DNA of 55,572 nucleotides from Melioribacteraceae bacterium (lineage in GTDB: Bacteria > Bacteroidota > Ignavibacteria > Ignavibacteriales > Melioribacteraceae), in NCBI GenBank assembly GCA_015493615.1, contig WGCV01000038.1, positions 1 through 55,572 on the forward strand, in the 5' to 3' direction. This document shows positions 1 to 7,319 of the stretch, one piece after another. The number at the start of each line of letters is the position of its first letter. The first letter of the stretch is position 1. The notes under the pieces are model-generated. The model saw nothing but the letters and a program-made list of their open reading frames with translations. It made no database searches and was not told where the DNA came from. Both the position numbers and the translations under genes were made by a program.

Positions 1-224
1 ACTGGAAATATTTAACGACAAAAAACGATGAACAATTACTCCTTTTTGACTGAAAGGGGGGTTCTATTTTTACTTTTGCACTTTTTCTTTGTTTTTATAC
101 GGTATATTTAATTATTTTTTATTTTCGTATTTTTATCGGACACCAATGAAACATAGTAGTAAATTGAAAAATTGTAGCGTTGAAATGCCAAACGCACCAT
201 ATTTAAACCGTTAATAAAAAGATA
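1..224. other. AT-rich leader before the first gene
   Basis: This stretch is AT-rich and shows no convincing gene. It presumably holds the promoter of the YhcG-like gene, but no clear -10/-35 pair or strong ribosome binding site is visible before the ATG at 225. The first bases could be the end of a gene lying outside the window; the frame starting at base 1 meets a stop at 13-15, which is too short to judge. Confidence 0.4.
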
Positions 225-1235
225 ATGTTAATAGATAAAAAAGCATATCAGAATATTTTAAATGAGATTATTTCAATTGTTGAAAATTCTAAAAATCAAT
301 TGATAATCCAAGCAAATAGTGTCTTAACATTGACTTTTTGGAATGTCGGAAACCAAATTAAAAAAGAGATATTAAAAGACAAAAGAGCAGAATATGGAAA
401 ACAAATTGTCGTTACGCTGTCACGAGATTTAGTAAAAAAATATGGACACTCATACGATGAAAAAAATTTAAGGCGAATGATACAATTTGCAAAGATATTC
501 TCTGACCCTGAAATTGTCGTTACACTGTCACGACAATTATCGTGGTCTCATTTTTTAGTTCTACTTCCATTAAAAAACGAAAACGAAAGGTTATTTTATG
601 CTAAACTTGTAATGGATAATAAGTTTAGTGTGAGAGATTTAAGAAAACAGATTTCTAAAAAAGTATTTGAAAGAACCATAAATGCAGATATACAAATATA
701 TGATAGTAAAACAATAGAAAAAGGAATATTAAAAGATCCGTATTTACTTGACTTTCTTGATCTGAAAACCGGATATTTAGAAAATGATTTAGAAAGTGCC
801 ATTCTTAAAGAATTAGAATTATTTTTACTTGAATTAGGAAACGGATTTACATTTGTAGAGCGTCAAAAAAGAATGATTATTGACGGCGACGATTATTATT
901 TAGATTTACTTTTTTATCATCGAAAAATCAAAAGACTTGTCGCTATTGAACTTAAAATTGACAAATTCAAAGCCAAATACAAAGGTCAAATGGAGTTATA
1001 TTTGAAATGGCTTGAAAAATATGAAAAACAAGAAGGAGAAAAATCACCAATCGGGATAATTTTATGCACCGAAGCAAGTAAAGAACAAATTGAATTGCTT
1101 GAAATGCACAAAGACGGAATAATGGTTGCTGAATATTGGACTGAATTTTTACCTAAAAAAGAATTAGAAAAAAAATTACATCAAGTATTAATAGAAGCAA
1201 GAGAAAGAATGAAAAGAAAAAAACTAAAAGATTAA
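225..1235 (+). CDS. YhcG/DUF1016-family PD-(D/E)XK nuclease
   Basis: The 336-residue protein has the two-part layout of the YhcG (DUF1016) family: a helical N-terminal domain (about residues 8-150, with the family-typical QLSWSHF at 104-110) and a C-terminal PD-(D/E)XK nuclease-like fold. The likely catalytic residues are visible: D227 in YYLDLLFY, then E242 and K244 in IELK, with a downstream Q255. A short stretch is repeated inside the N-terminal domain (IVVTLSR at 61-67 and 97-103). Members occur widely in accessory DNA and are often linked to restriction-modification or defence loci, but no such partner is visible here. The gene is AT-rich compared with the core genes downstream, which suggests transfer. 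The substrate cannot be told from sequence. Confidence 0.9.
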   Translation: MLIDKKAYQNILNEIISIVENSKNQLIIQANSVLTLTFWNVGNQIKKEILKDKRAEYGKQIVVTLSRDLVKKYGHSYDEKNLRRMIQFAKIFSDPEIVVTLSRQLSWSHFLVLLPLKNENERLFYAKLVMDNKFSVRDLRKQISKKVFERTINADIQIYDSKTIEKGILKDPYLLDFLDLKTGYLENDLESAILKELELFLLELGNGFTFVERQKRMIIDGDDYYLDLLFYHRKIKRLVAIELKIDKFKAKYKGQMELYLKWLEKYEKQEGEKSPIGIILCTEASKEQIELLEMHKDGIMVAEYWTEFLPKKELEKKLHQVLIEARERMKRKKLKD

Positions 1236-1239
1236 CAAT

Positions 1240-1423
1240 TACGGTGCACAACAATGTATATACGCCATAGCGGGGTTTGTGCCTGTTTGCACCGCAAAAA
1301 TTCTGCGAATTTTTTAGCGGTCAAAAATTAAAAAAGTTCGCAGAAATTTTGCTATCTTTGGTTCTAAATTGAAAAATATGAGAATTTAAGCCCGCTACGG
1401 CGCATATACTGAACCGTTGTGTG
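1240..1423. repeat. long imperfect palindrome, attC-like ends
   Basis: The outer arms, 1244-1275 (GTGCACAAC...CATAGCGGG) and 1389-1423 (CCCGCTACG...GTTGTGTGC), are inverted copies with a few mismatches and unpaired bases. The best-matching core is 19 bases with two mismatches. A second, nested inverted repeat lies in the loop: 1301-1316 (TTCTGCGAATTTTTT) against 1330-1345 (AAAAAAGTTCGCAGAA). The outermost CACAAC/GTTGTG pairs recall the R boxes of integron attC sites, with one base off consensus. The element directly follows the YhcG-like gene, as an attC would follow a cassette. No integron integrase is present, so the identity is tentative. Confidence 0.5.
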
Positions 1424-1472
1424 CCACTCAAAAACAGAATGGCACGGAAAAAATTAGCAAAACTTATAAATT

Positions 1473-1505
1473 TTTGAACTTTTGCCAATTTTTGATGTAT
1501 CTTTG
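1473..1505 (+). promoter_or_regulatory. Bacteroidota-type promoter (TTTG / TATCTTTG)
   Basis: TTTG at 1473-1476 and TATCTTTG at 1498-1505 are separated by 21 bases. This fits the Bacteroidota consensus TTTG-N19-21-TAnnTTTG. The predicted transcript would run straight into the hairpin at 1542-1561, and no gene starts in between. Two more TATCTTTG boxes occur nearby, at 1353-1360 and 1695-1702, without a well-spaced TTTG. Confidence 0.45.
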
Positions 1506-1523
1506 TACTATGATAGGATTGCT

Positions 1524-1564
1524 GAAAAAATCGCATAAAAAAAGCCGGGCAAAACCCGGCTTAT
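1524..1564. repeat. 41-bp direct repeat, left copy (with hairpin)
   Basis: This copy is identical over 41 bases to 3354-3394. It contains the hairpin GCCGGG-caaaa-CCCGGC. On the minus strand the hairpin is followed by a run of seven T, so it reads as an intrinsic terminator for leftward transcription. No minus-strand gene ends here, which makes this look like a duplicated copy of the operon terminator at 3354-3394. Confidence 0.85.
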
Positions 1565-1650
1565 TTGTCGTGAAATTTAAGTTCTGTTACTTATCGTTCA
1601 ACCACCTTCCGCTAAATGGGCAGCGCGAAAATAGAGCAAACTCCCGAGAT

Positions 1651-1688
1651 ATTCCTCAAACTAAAGATATTACAATACTTTGAGGAAT
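1651..1688. promoter_or_regulatory. 10-bp perfect inverted repeat upstream of the ATPase gene
   Basis: ATTCCTCAAA (1651-1660) and TTTGAGGAAT (1679-1688) are perfect inverted copies around an 18-base loop. The pair lies just before a TATCTTTG box (1695-1702) and 38 bases before the ATG at 1726. It could be an operator or the end of a small element; nothing in the sequence decides between these. Confidence 0.4.
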
Positions 1689-1725
1689 TTTAATTATCTT
1701 TGCAATAAATATTAAAAAAAATTAT

Positions 1726-2940
1726 ATGCAACAGATATTAAGAAAAAAATTACTTAACAAGCTTCTTGTCCTAAAAGATAAGAACTTCATAAAGGTTGTT
1801 ACAGGTGTTCGTCGTGCCGGGAAATCGACTTTACTTTTACAATTTCAAGAATTATTAAAGGGAAAAAACCCGGGTGTGTCGCTTATTTACATAAATATGG
1901 ATTTACCCGAATTCCGTTTTCTTGCTGAAAATAATTGGAAAGAAATTTACGATTATATTCAATCATTGTTACGAGAAAATGAAACAAATTATGTTTTTAT
2001 AGACGAAGTTCAAAACATTCCTGATTTTGAAAAACTCCTTGAAGGACTATATGTTACTTCATATATAGACTTATATGTTACAGGTTCTAACGCCTACCTT
2101 TTATCAAGCGAATTGGCTACCATACTTACAGGTAGAGCATATGAAATTAACGTTTTACCCTTCTCATTTGCCGAATATTTGGAATTTACCGGCAAAACAG
2201 AAAATCATGACCGTGCTTTTGCTAATTATATGCGAACAGGTGGTTTTCCTGAGGCTGCCGGATTGGTTGATGCCGGAGAAAGCTATGTTTATGAATACCT
2301 GAAAACTGTTTTTCGAAACATTTATGAAAACGATATACAAAAACGGCACAAAGTATATTATGAGACATCTTACAACGAAGTGGTTAAGTTTCTAGTTGAT
2401 AGTGTCGGTTCAAGAGTTTCAGCAAGAAATATCGCAAAAGTTCTTACCGCAAACGGGAAAAAAATTGATAATAAAACAGTATCTAAATACATTGATACAC
2501 TTGTGGAATCTTATCTTTTTTATAAAGTAAACAGATACGATATAAAAGGAAAACAGCATTTGTCAACTCAGGAAAAATACTATCTTGTGGATTTAGGTTT
2601 ACGATATGCATTACTTGGAAAAGAACTTACAACAGATACAGGACATTTATTGGAAAATGTGATTTATCTTGAACTACTACGTAGAAATTATCAAATTTGG
2701 ATCGGAAAAACAGATAATCTTGAAGTTGATTTTGTAGTTCGGGATAAAAATGGTTATACTCAATATATTCAAGTAGCATACACGGTTAAAGATAGGAATA
2801 CTCTTGAACGAGAGTTGGCTCCATTTAATAAAATTCCTGACTTTAATGAAAGACTGTTAATTACAATGGATTATGAAACAGGGAACCACAACGGAGTAAA
2901 ACAGATAAATGCTATTGATTGGCTATTAAATTCTGATTAA
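1726..2940 (+). CDS. AAA (AAA_14) ATPase with C-terminal DUF4143 domain
   Basis: The 404-residue protein has the build of the widespread AAA_14/DUF4143 family. Walker A is GVRRAGKST (27-35), Walker B is VFIDE (90-94), a sensor-like TGSNAYLL lies at 119-126 and LTGR at 134-137. The C-terminal region (about 200-370) matches the DUF4143 domain, a degenerate PD-(D/E)XK-like fold; it keeps EVDF but has IQVAY where an active enzyme would have a lysine motif. The role of these ATPases is unknown, and they are often single genes in accessory DNA. This one stands alone between two 41-bp direct repeats and is AT-rich like its left neighbour. A TATCTTTG box lies at 1695-1702. Confidence 0.9.
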   Translation: MQQILRKKLLNKLLVLKDKNFIKVVTGVRRAGKSTLLLQFQELLKGKNPGVSLIYINMDLPEFRFLAENNWKEIYDYIQSLLRENETNYVFIDEVQNIPDFEKLLEGLYVTSYIDLYVTGSNAYLLSSELATILTGRAYEINVLPFSFAEYLEFTGKTENHDRAFANYMRTGGFPEAAGLVDAGESYVYEYLKTVFRNIYENDIQKRHKVYYETSYNEVVKFLVDSVGSRVSARNIAKVLTANGKKIDNKTVSKYIDTLVESYLFYKVNRYDIKGKQHLSTQEKYYLVDLGLRYALLGKELTTDTGHLLENVIYLELLRRNYQIWIGKTDNLEVDFVVRDKNGYTQYIQVAYTVKDRNTLERELAPFNKIPDFNERLLITMDYETGNHNGVKQINAIDWLLNSD

Positions 2941-3093
2941 AAAAAATAGAGCCTGCCTAATTGTATTTAAGTAATGGCTGGCAAAATATTAGAAATAAAC
3001 CAAATATGAATAAAATAAAGGGCAGTGCACAAATAAAAGTATGTGCCAAAAATCCTCATTATTCTTATAGTGAACCGTTATCCAAATATAATA

Positions 3094-3320
3094 ATCCCAA
3101 AATTGTCATTAGACAAAAAACCATGTAAGAAAATCTTACTCGTTCTATTTGTAGCGCAGATTGATTAGTGAGCTTGCGAACGGTCTCCGCCACGGCGGAC
3201 TGTGGGTGCAATTTAGCATTAAGCTGTTTTTTCGCAGATTGCAAGCAATCTACGTTACAAAGAATAGTATTTTTCTTAAAAATTTTAGATTAGAAAAAAT
3301 TCTAATGACAATTTTGGGAT
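3094..3320. repeat. MITE-like element with 20-bp terminal inverted repeats
   Basis: The ends are 3094-3113 (ATCCCAAAATTGTCATTAGA) and 3301-3320, which are perfect inverted copies over 20 bases. The inner arms are also partly complementary: AAGAAAATCTTACT from about 3127 and its counterpart ending near 3278, and two CAATCTGC/GCAGATTG-type blocks. The element could fold into one long hairpin. It encodes nothing of note. Similar CGCAGATTG blocks recur at 15390-15480. Confidence 0.6.
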
Positions 3321-3353
3321 AATTTTCAGTTGCAACCCCGTATGCAATCCCAC

Positions 3354-3394
3354 GAAAAAATCGCATAAAAAAAGCCGGGCAAAACCCGGCTTAT
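3354..3394 (-). terminator. intrinsic terminator of the Mbx-like operon; right copy of the 41-bp repeat
   Basis: Read on the minus strand, GCCGGG-ttttg-CCCGGC is followed by seven T. It lies about 25 bases beyond the stop of the last operon gene (3418). The 41 bases are identical to 1524-1564, exactly 1830 bases away. Confidence 0.8.
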
Positions 3395-3417
3395 CTATAA
3401 AGTATATTTAACTTTTC

Positions 3418-4410
3418 TTACTTATTGGTAAATGTACCGAAATATTTCATGAACTGAACTCTTTGGAGCAGCGAAGGATTATCCACTTTGCCATAGCTTA
3501 ATTTTCCGCGGAAATCGTCAAGGGAATTGTACCCTTTTTTGTTCATCCACTCCTCAAGTTCTTTCAGCATAACGCCGATTTGCTCCGGTCCGTTTTTATA
3601 AAGCGTTGAAGCAACCTGCACGGCTTTTGCTCCGGCAAGTAATTGTTTAATAACGCCCGCTCCGTCGTGAACGCCTGTTGACGCAGCCAAATCACAATCG
3701 ACTCTGTCGGACATCATTGCAATCCATCTGAGGGACATGTAAATATCTCTCGGACCGCTTAAAACATAAGTCGGAGTAACTTTTTCAGAATTAATATCAA
3801 AGTCGGGCGCAAAGAATTTGTTAAAAAGCACCAAACCGCTCAAACCGGTTTCCGATAACTTTTTAATCATCATTCCGAGGTTGGAGAAGTAGTGACTCAT
3901 CTTCAGCGTAACCGGAACATCAACCTCTTTAAGAAGTTTGTTGACAACATCGAAGTAAAGTTTTTCATTCTCATCGCATGTTCTTGTCATATCGGAAGGA
4001 AGAAGAAACATGTTCAGCTCAATTGCGTCAACGCCTACTTCAACCATCTTCTTGGCAAAGTAAACCCATTCGTGGTTGGACATCGCGTTAATGCTTCCGA
4101 TAACCGGAATTTGAGTTTGACGCTTGCACTCGAGAATTAAATCGAGGTAATCATCAACATTCTGCTGTTTTACTCTGGAATCGAAGTAATCGAACAAACC
4201 TTCGTCGTATCCTTCTTTAACCGCCTGACTAACCACATGCTCGGCTTCCATTGTAATTTCTTCTTCAAAAATAGAGCGCAGTACCACGGCTGCAGCGCCG
4301 TTGTTCTCTAAGTTTTTTATGCTTTCGATATTATCCGTTAAAGTTGAACTCGAAGCAATAACCGGGTTCTTTAACGAAAGACCTAAATATTTAGTTGTTA
4401 GATCAGCCAT
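3418..4410 (-). CDS. dihydroorotate dehydrogenase-like FMN flavoprotein
   Basis: This 330-residue TIM-barrel protein resembles class 1 dihydroorotate dehydrogenases. It begins with LTTKYLGLSLKNPVIASS and has a C-terminal FMN-phosphate region (STGVHDGAGVIKQLLAGAKAVQVASTL). The catalytic loop is changed: DHODHs have an NxSCPN-type motif after ELN, whereas here the sequence is ELNMFLLPSD (131-140), without the catalytic Cys or Ser. True pyrimidine synthesis is therefore unlikely. The gene is the last of the operon, one base after the NuoI-GltD fusion gene. Together the two carry the same kinds of modules as dihydropyrimidine dehydrogenase (Fe-S, FAD/NADPH and FMN barrel). A role as an extra flavin subunit or substrate module of the complex is inference. 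Confidence 0.8.
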   Translation of the reverse strand: MADLTTKYLGLSLKNPVIASSSTLTDNIESIKNLENNGAAAVVLRSIFEEEITMEAEHVVSQAVKEGYDEGLFDYFDSRVKQQNVDDYLDLILECKRQTQIPVIGSINAMSNHEWVYFAKKMVEVGVDAIELNMFLLPSDMTRTCDENEKLYFDVVNKLLKEVDVPVTLKMSHYFSNLGMMIKKLSETGLSGLVLFNKFFAPDFDINSEKVTPTYVLSGPRDIYMSLRWIAMMSDRVDCDLAASTGVHDGAGVIKQLLAGAKAVQVASTLYKNGPEQIGVMLKELEEWMNKKGYNSLDDFRGKLSYGKVDNPSLLQRVQFMKYFGTFTNK

Positions 4411-4411
4411 C

Positions 4412-6205
4412 TTAATTTTCCTTATTTAATATAAACTTTTCGATTCCTTTGGTCGCGCGGAAACCATCGGCAATTGCGCTGATAGCGTCTGCGCGGTTGT
4501 TGGCAATGTCGCCGCCGGCAAATAACCACTCAACGCCTGTTTGCTGAGATTCGTTAACTACAATTCTTCCGCGTTTTATCTCAATCTGAGACTTAATTTT
4601 TTCAGATATAAACGAGTAGTCGGCTTCCTGTCCGATAGCTCCGATTACCGCCGTTGTTTCAATGATATGCTCGTCCCCTTCGATTATCTTAGGTCTCGGG
4701 CGTCCGCCTTTAGGATCGGGCACCATCTCGGCGTTTGCATATTTAATCGCAACAACTCTGCCGTTTTCGTTTGTGATAAGCTCAAGCGGAATTGCCTGCG
4801 GTTTAATATGAACGCCTTCATCTTCTGCGCCTTCAATTTCTTCCCAGTCGGCGGGCATATCCTGAACTCTTCTTCTGTAAAGAATCGTTACGTCTGCTCC
4901 GAGACGGCGGGAAACTCTCGCAGCGTCAATCGCCACATTACCGCCGCCGATAACAACAACCTTATCGCCGATTTCAACATGCTTGTCGCTGTTGATTGCG
5001 CGGAGGAAATTTACAGCCTGAATTGAACCTTCGGCTTCTTCGTTTGTCAAACCTATTGAATACGGTTTTTCAAAACCAATTCCGACAAATACCGCTTCAT
5101 GTTTCTGATGGAGTTCTTCAAGCGTTACGTCTTTGCCTACCATTGTGTTGTAATGTATCTTAACTCCGATGCTTTCCATATATTCGATTTGTTTATCGAT
5201 GCTGTCGAGCGGGAGACGATATTTAGGAATGCCGTACATAATCATACCGCCGGCGTGCGCTTTCGATTCGTAAATTTCAACATTAAATCCGCGCATCGCC
5301 AAATAATACGCCGCCGTCAATCCCGAAGGACCGGCGCCGATAATTCCCACGCTGTGTCCGTTAGGCGGAAGAATGGTAGGATTAACAATTTCCTTAACCA
5401 TTTCTTCGTTTGCGGCTCTTTCCGTAGCATAGCGTTTCAGCCAGCGGATTGCAACAGGCTCGCCTCGTTTGCTGATTGCGCAAATCTCCTCGCAGCGGCG
5501 CGTACAAACTTTACCGCAAGTTTCGCCGAGCGGGTTGTTATCGTAAATGATTCGGATTGCATCTTCGTCATTGCCGTGAGCAATGGCGTTAATATATTCC
5601 GGAATATGCATATGAACTGGGCAGTTGTCGGTACAAATACCGCAACCGATACAACGTTCGGCTTCTTTTCTTGCTTCTTCTTCGGAGTAACCGAGAACAA
5701 CTTCGGCGAAAGATTTTACTCTTTCGGAACCTTCCAATTCGCGCATCGGAACGCGGGCATATTCCAGTAGCGAATGTTCGGAATCGGAGACAAAAGATTT
5801 TTTCTCCTTTCCCTCAGGATTATCAACGCCCGGAGTCCACAAAAACGAATCCGCGTCTTCCGTAACATAAATATAATCGGTAGTTAAACTTAACGAGCCG
5901 GTAGGACAAACCTCGACGCAGAGAGCGCACCAGCAGCAGCGTCCGTTATCTACACGCGGTCTTAAGCCGGTATCGCCCGAACTCGGGTCGATTCCTTCAA
6001 TATTTATCATATCGATTGCTTTGTTCTGACAAATAGTAGAACAAGTTCCGCAGCCGATACATTCTTCCAAATCGTTAAAGTGAAGTCCTCTGTAGCGAGG
6101 AGCCGTAACTTTTTCTTCGTAAGGAAATTTAACCGTGTGAGGATGTTTCCCCATCTGATTTAGAGCTTTAAACGGTGACAATATTCCTTTTATATCAAAT
6201 GCCAT
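4412..6205 (-). CDS. NuoI/MbxN-like ferredoxin domain fused to GltD/NfnL-like NAD(P)H oxidoreductase
   Basis: The 597-residue protein joins two parts. Residues 1-115 form a NuoI/MbxN-like 2x[4Fe-4S] ferredoxin domain (C49-x2-C52-x2-C55-x3-C59 and C90-x2-C93-x2-C96-x3-C100). Residues 160-590 form a GltD/NfnL-type flavoprotein. That part has a further C185-x2-C188-x2-C191-x3-C195, then C230, C234, C238 and C242, a FAD site (GAGPSG at 290-295) and a second nucleotide site (GGGNVA at 420-425). The latter is followed by LYRRR, which in this family points to NADPH. The protein would connect NAD(P)H or ferredoxin to the membrane complex. A GltD-like gene next to Mbx genes is, from memory, also found in Thermotoga. 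The gene follows the large-subunit gene by 10 bases. Confidence 0.9.
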   Translation of the reverse strand: MAFDIKGILSPFKALNQMGKHPHTVKFPYEEKVTAPRYRGLHFNDLEECIGCGTCSTICQNKAIDMINIEGIDPSSGDTGLRPRVDNGRCCWCALCVEVCPTGSLSLTTDYIYVTEDADSFLWTPGVDNPEGKEKKSFVSDSEHSLLEYARVPMRELEGSERVKSFAEVVLGYSEEEARKEAERCIGCGICTDNCPVHMHIPEYINAIAHGNDEDAIRIIYDNNPLGETCGKVCTRRCEEICAISKRGEPVAIRWLKRYATERAANEEMVKEIVNPTILPPNGHSVGIIGAGPSGLTAAYYLAMRGFNVEIYESKAHAGGMIMYGIPKYRLPLDSIDKQIEYMESIGVKIHYNTMVGKDVTLEELHQKHEAVFVGIGFEKPYSIGLTNEEAEGSIQAVNFLRAINSDKHVEIGDKVVVIGGGNVAIDAARVSRRLGADVTILYRRRVQDMPADWEEIEGAEDEGVHIKPQAIPLELITNENGRVVAIKYANAEMVPDPKGGRPRPKIIEGDEHIIETTAVIGAIGQEADYSFISEKIKSQIEIKRGRIVVNESQQTGVEWLFAGGDIANNRADAISAIADGFRATKGIEKFILNKEN

Positions 6206-6215
6206 TTAAATTACC

Positions 6216-7319
6216 TCAACGTTCAATTTCTGGTGGACAAGTACCTAAACTGTTCATTATAAAAGATACATCGGCTATGTTTGCTCCCTGCAAGATTCTT
6301 TCGAGCAGCGAAACGCCGTGTACATACGCCGGGCCGCGGGCGTGAACTCTTCTCGGTTTCAACGAGCCGTCGCTAACCGCGTAGTAACCGAACTCGCCGC
6401 GAGCCGATTCCGTTTTAACGTAAGCGTCTCCCGGGGGAACTCTCCAATTGAGCGGGTTAGGAATTTTGTTGTAAAAATCTCCGCCCGGCATATTTTCAAT
6501 CACTTGTCTTACAATCGAAATAGATTGTTCAAATTCCTGACGTCTTACCATTGCGCGCGCCCATACGTCTCCGCCTTCATAGGTCGGAACGATAAAGTTA
6601 AGTTTATCGTAAACTTCGTAAGGTTCGTCAATTCTAACGTCATGTTTAATTCCGCAGCCTCTTAACGGAGCGCCTACTACGCCCCATTCCTGCGCTTTAG
6701 CTTTATCGATTACGCCGACGCCTTTTGCTCTTTTGTAGAATAAAGCATTGTTAAAGAGCAAATCGTCGTAATCTTTTAATCTCTTTTCAAGATAGTCCAT
6801 AACTTTCAGAACTTTATCTCCGAAACCTTCCGGAAGATCCCTGCGAACTCCGCCGGGCCAGATGTACATATGATAAACTCTGCCGCCGGTGAGCTGCTCG
6901 AACAAATCGAGAATATAATCACGATCTCCGACCGTCCACTGGGGCATTGTGTAAAGTCCCATGGAGCCGGACTGTCCGCCCATCCACAAAAGATAAGTTG
7001 CAAGGCGCGAAAGTTCGAGGACAAGCACGCGGATATATTTTGCTCTTTCCGGCACTTCCCTTCCTTCGATTTCCTCAATCACACGCGACAGATTTTCTTC
7101 GTTCGGATCAGGTTCGGGAACGCAGATTCTGCAAACGATAGGGAAGCACTGCAGCCATGTTCTCGCTTCCATTAATTTTTCAAACGCTCTGTGAAGGTAA
7201 CCTACGTGAGTTTCGGCGCTAACAATCGTATCGCCGGTAACTTTAAGTTTTACCATCATGTTTCCGGTAATACCCGGGTGCTGCGGACCTAAATATATTG
7301 TAGTTTCTTTTTCTCTCAT
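6216..7319 (-). CDS. NuoD/MbxL-like large subunit with altered Ni-Fe motifs
   Basis: This 367-residue protein is the large-subunit homologue shared by complex I (NuoD, 49 kDa) and group 4 [NiFe] hydrogenases, as shown by GPQHPGITGN near the N-terminus. Hydrogenases bind Ni-Fe with two CxxC pairs. Here the N-terminal pair reads RIC-VPE (C66, E69) and the C-terminal pair reads GTC-PPE-IER (C361, E364). One cysteine of each pair remains and the second is glutamate. H2 catalysis is not expected. The pattern fits the Mbx/MBS class rather than Mbh hydrogenase, and complex I NuoD would lack these cysteines. The C-terminus ends directly after the motif. The start overlaps the stop of the NuoC-like gene by 4 bases. 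Confidence 0.9.
   Translation of the reverse strand: MREKETTIYLGPQHPGITGNMMVKLKVTGDTIVSAETHVGYLHRAFEKLMEARTWLQCFPIVCRICVPEPDPNEENLSRVIEEIEGREVPERAKYIRVLVLELSRLATYLLWMGGQSGSMGLYTMPQWTVGDRDYILDLFEQLTGGRVYHMYIWPGGVRRDLPEGFGDKVLKVMDYLEKRLKDYDDLLFNNALFYKRAKGVGVIDKAKAQEWGVVGAPLRGCGIKHDVRIDEPYEVYDKLNFIVPTYEGGDVWARAMVRRQEFEQSISIVRQVIENMPGGDFYNKIPNPLNWRVPPGDAYVKTESARGEFGYYAVSDGSLKPRRVHARGPAYVHGVSLLERILQGANIADVSFIMNSLGTCPPEIER

Noticed and set aside
1-15. End of a protein gene at the left border
   Set aside because: Only four codons before a stop are visible; nothing supports it.
1417-1683. An open frame of 88 codons on the + strand
   Set aside because: It overlaps the palindrome end, the promoter and the 41-bp repeat, lacks a ribosome site and has no recognisable protein pattern.
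3418-4410. Calling this gene pyrD
   Set aside because: The catalytic NxSCPN-type motif is missing and the gene belongs to a respiratory operon.
6216-7319. An active [NiFe] hydrogenase large subunit
   Set aside because: Two of the four Ni-Fe cysteines are glutamate, so H2 chemistry is not expected.
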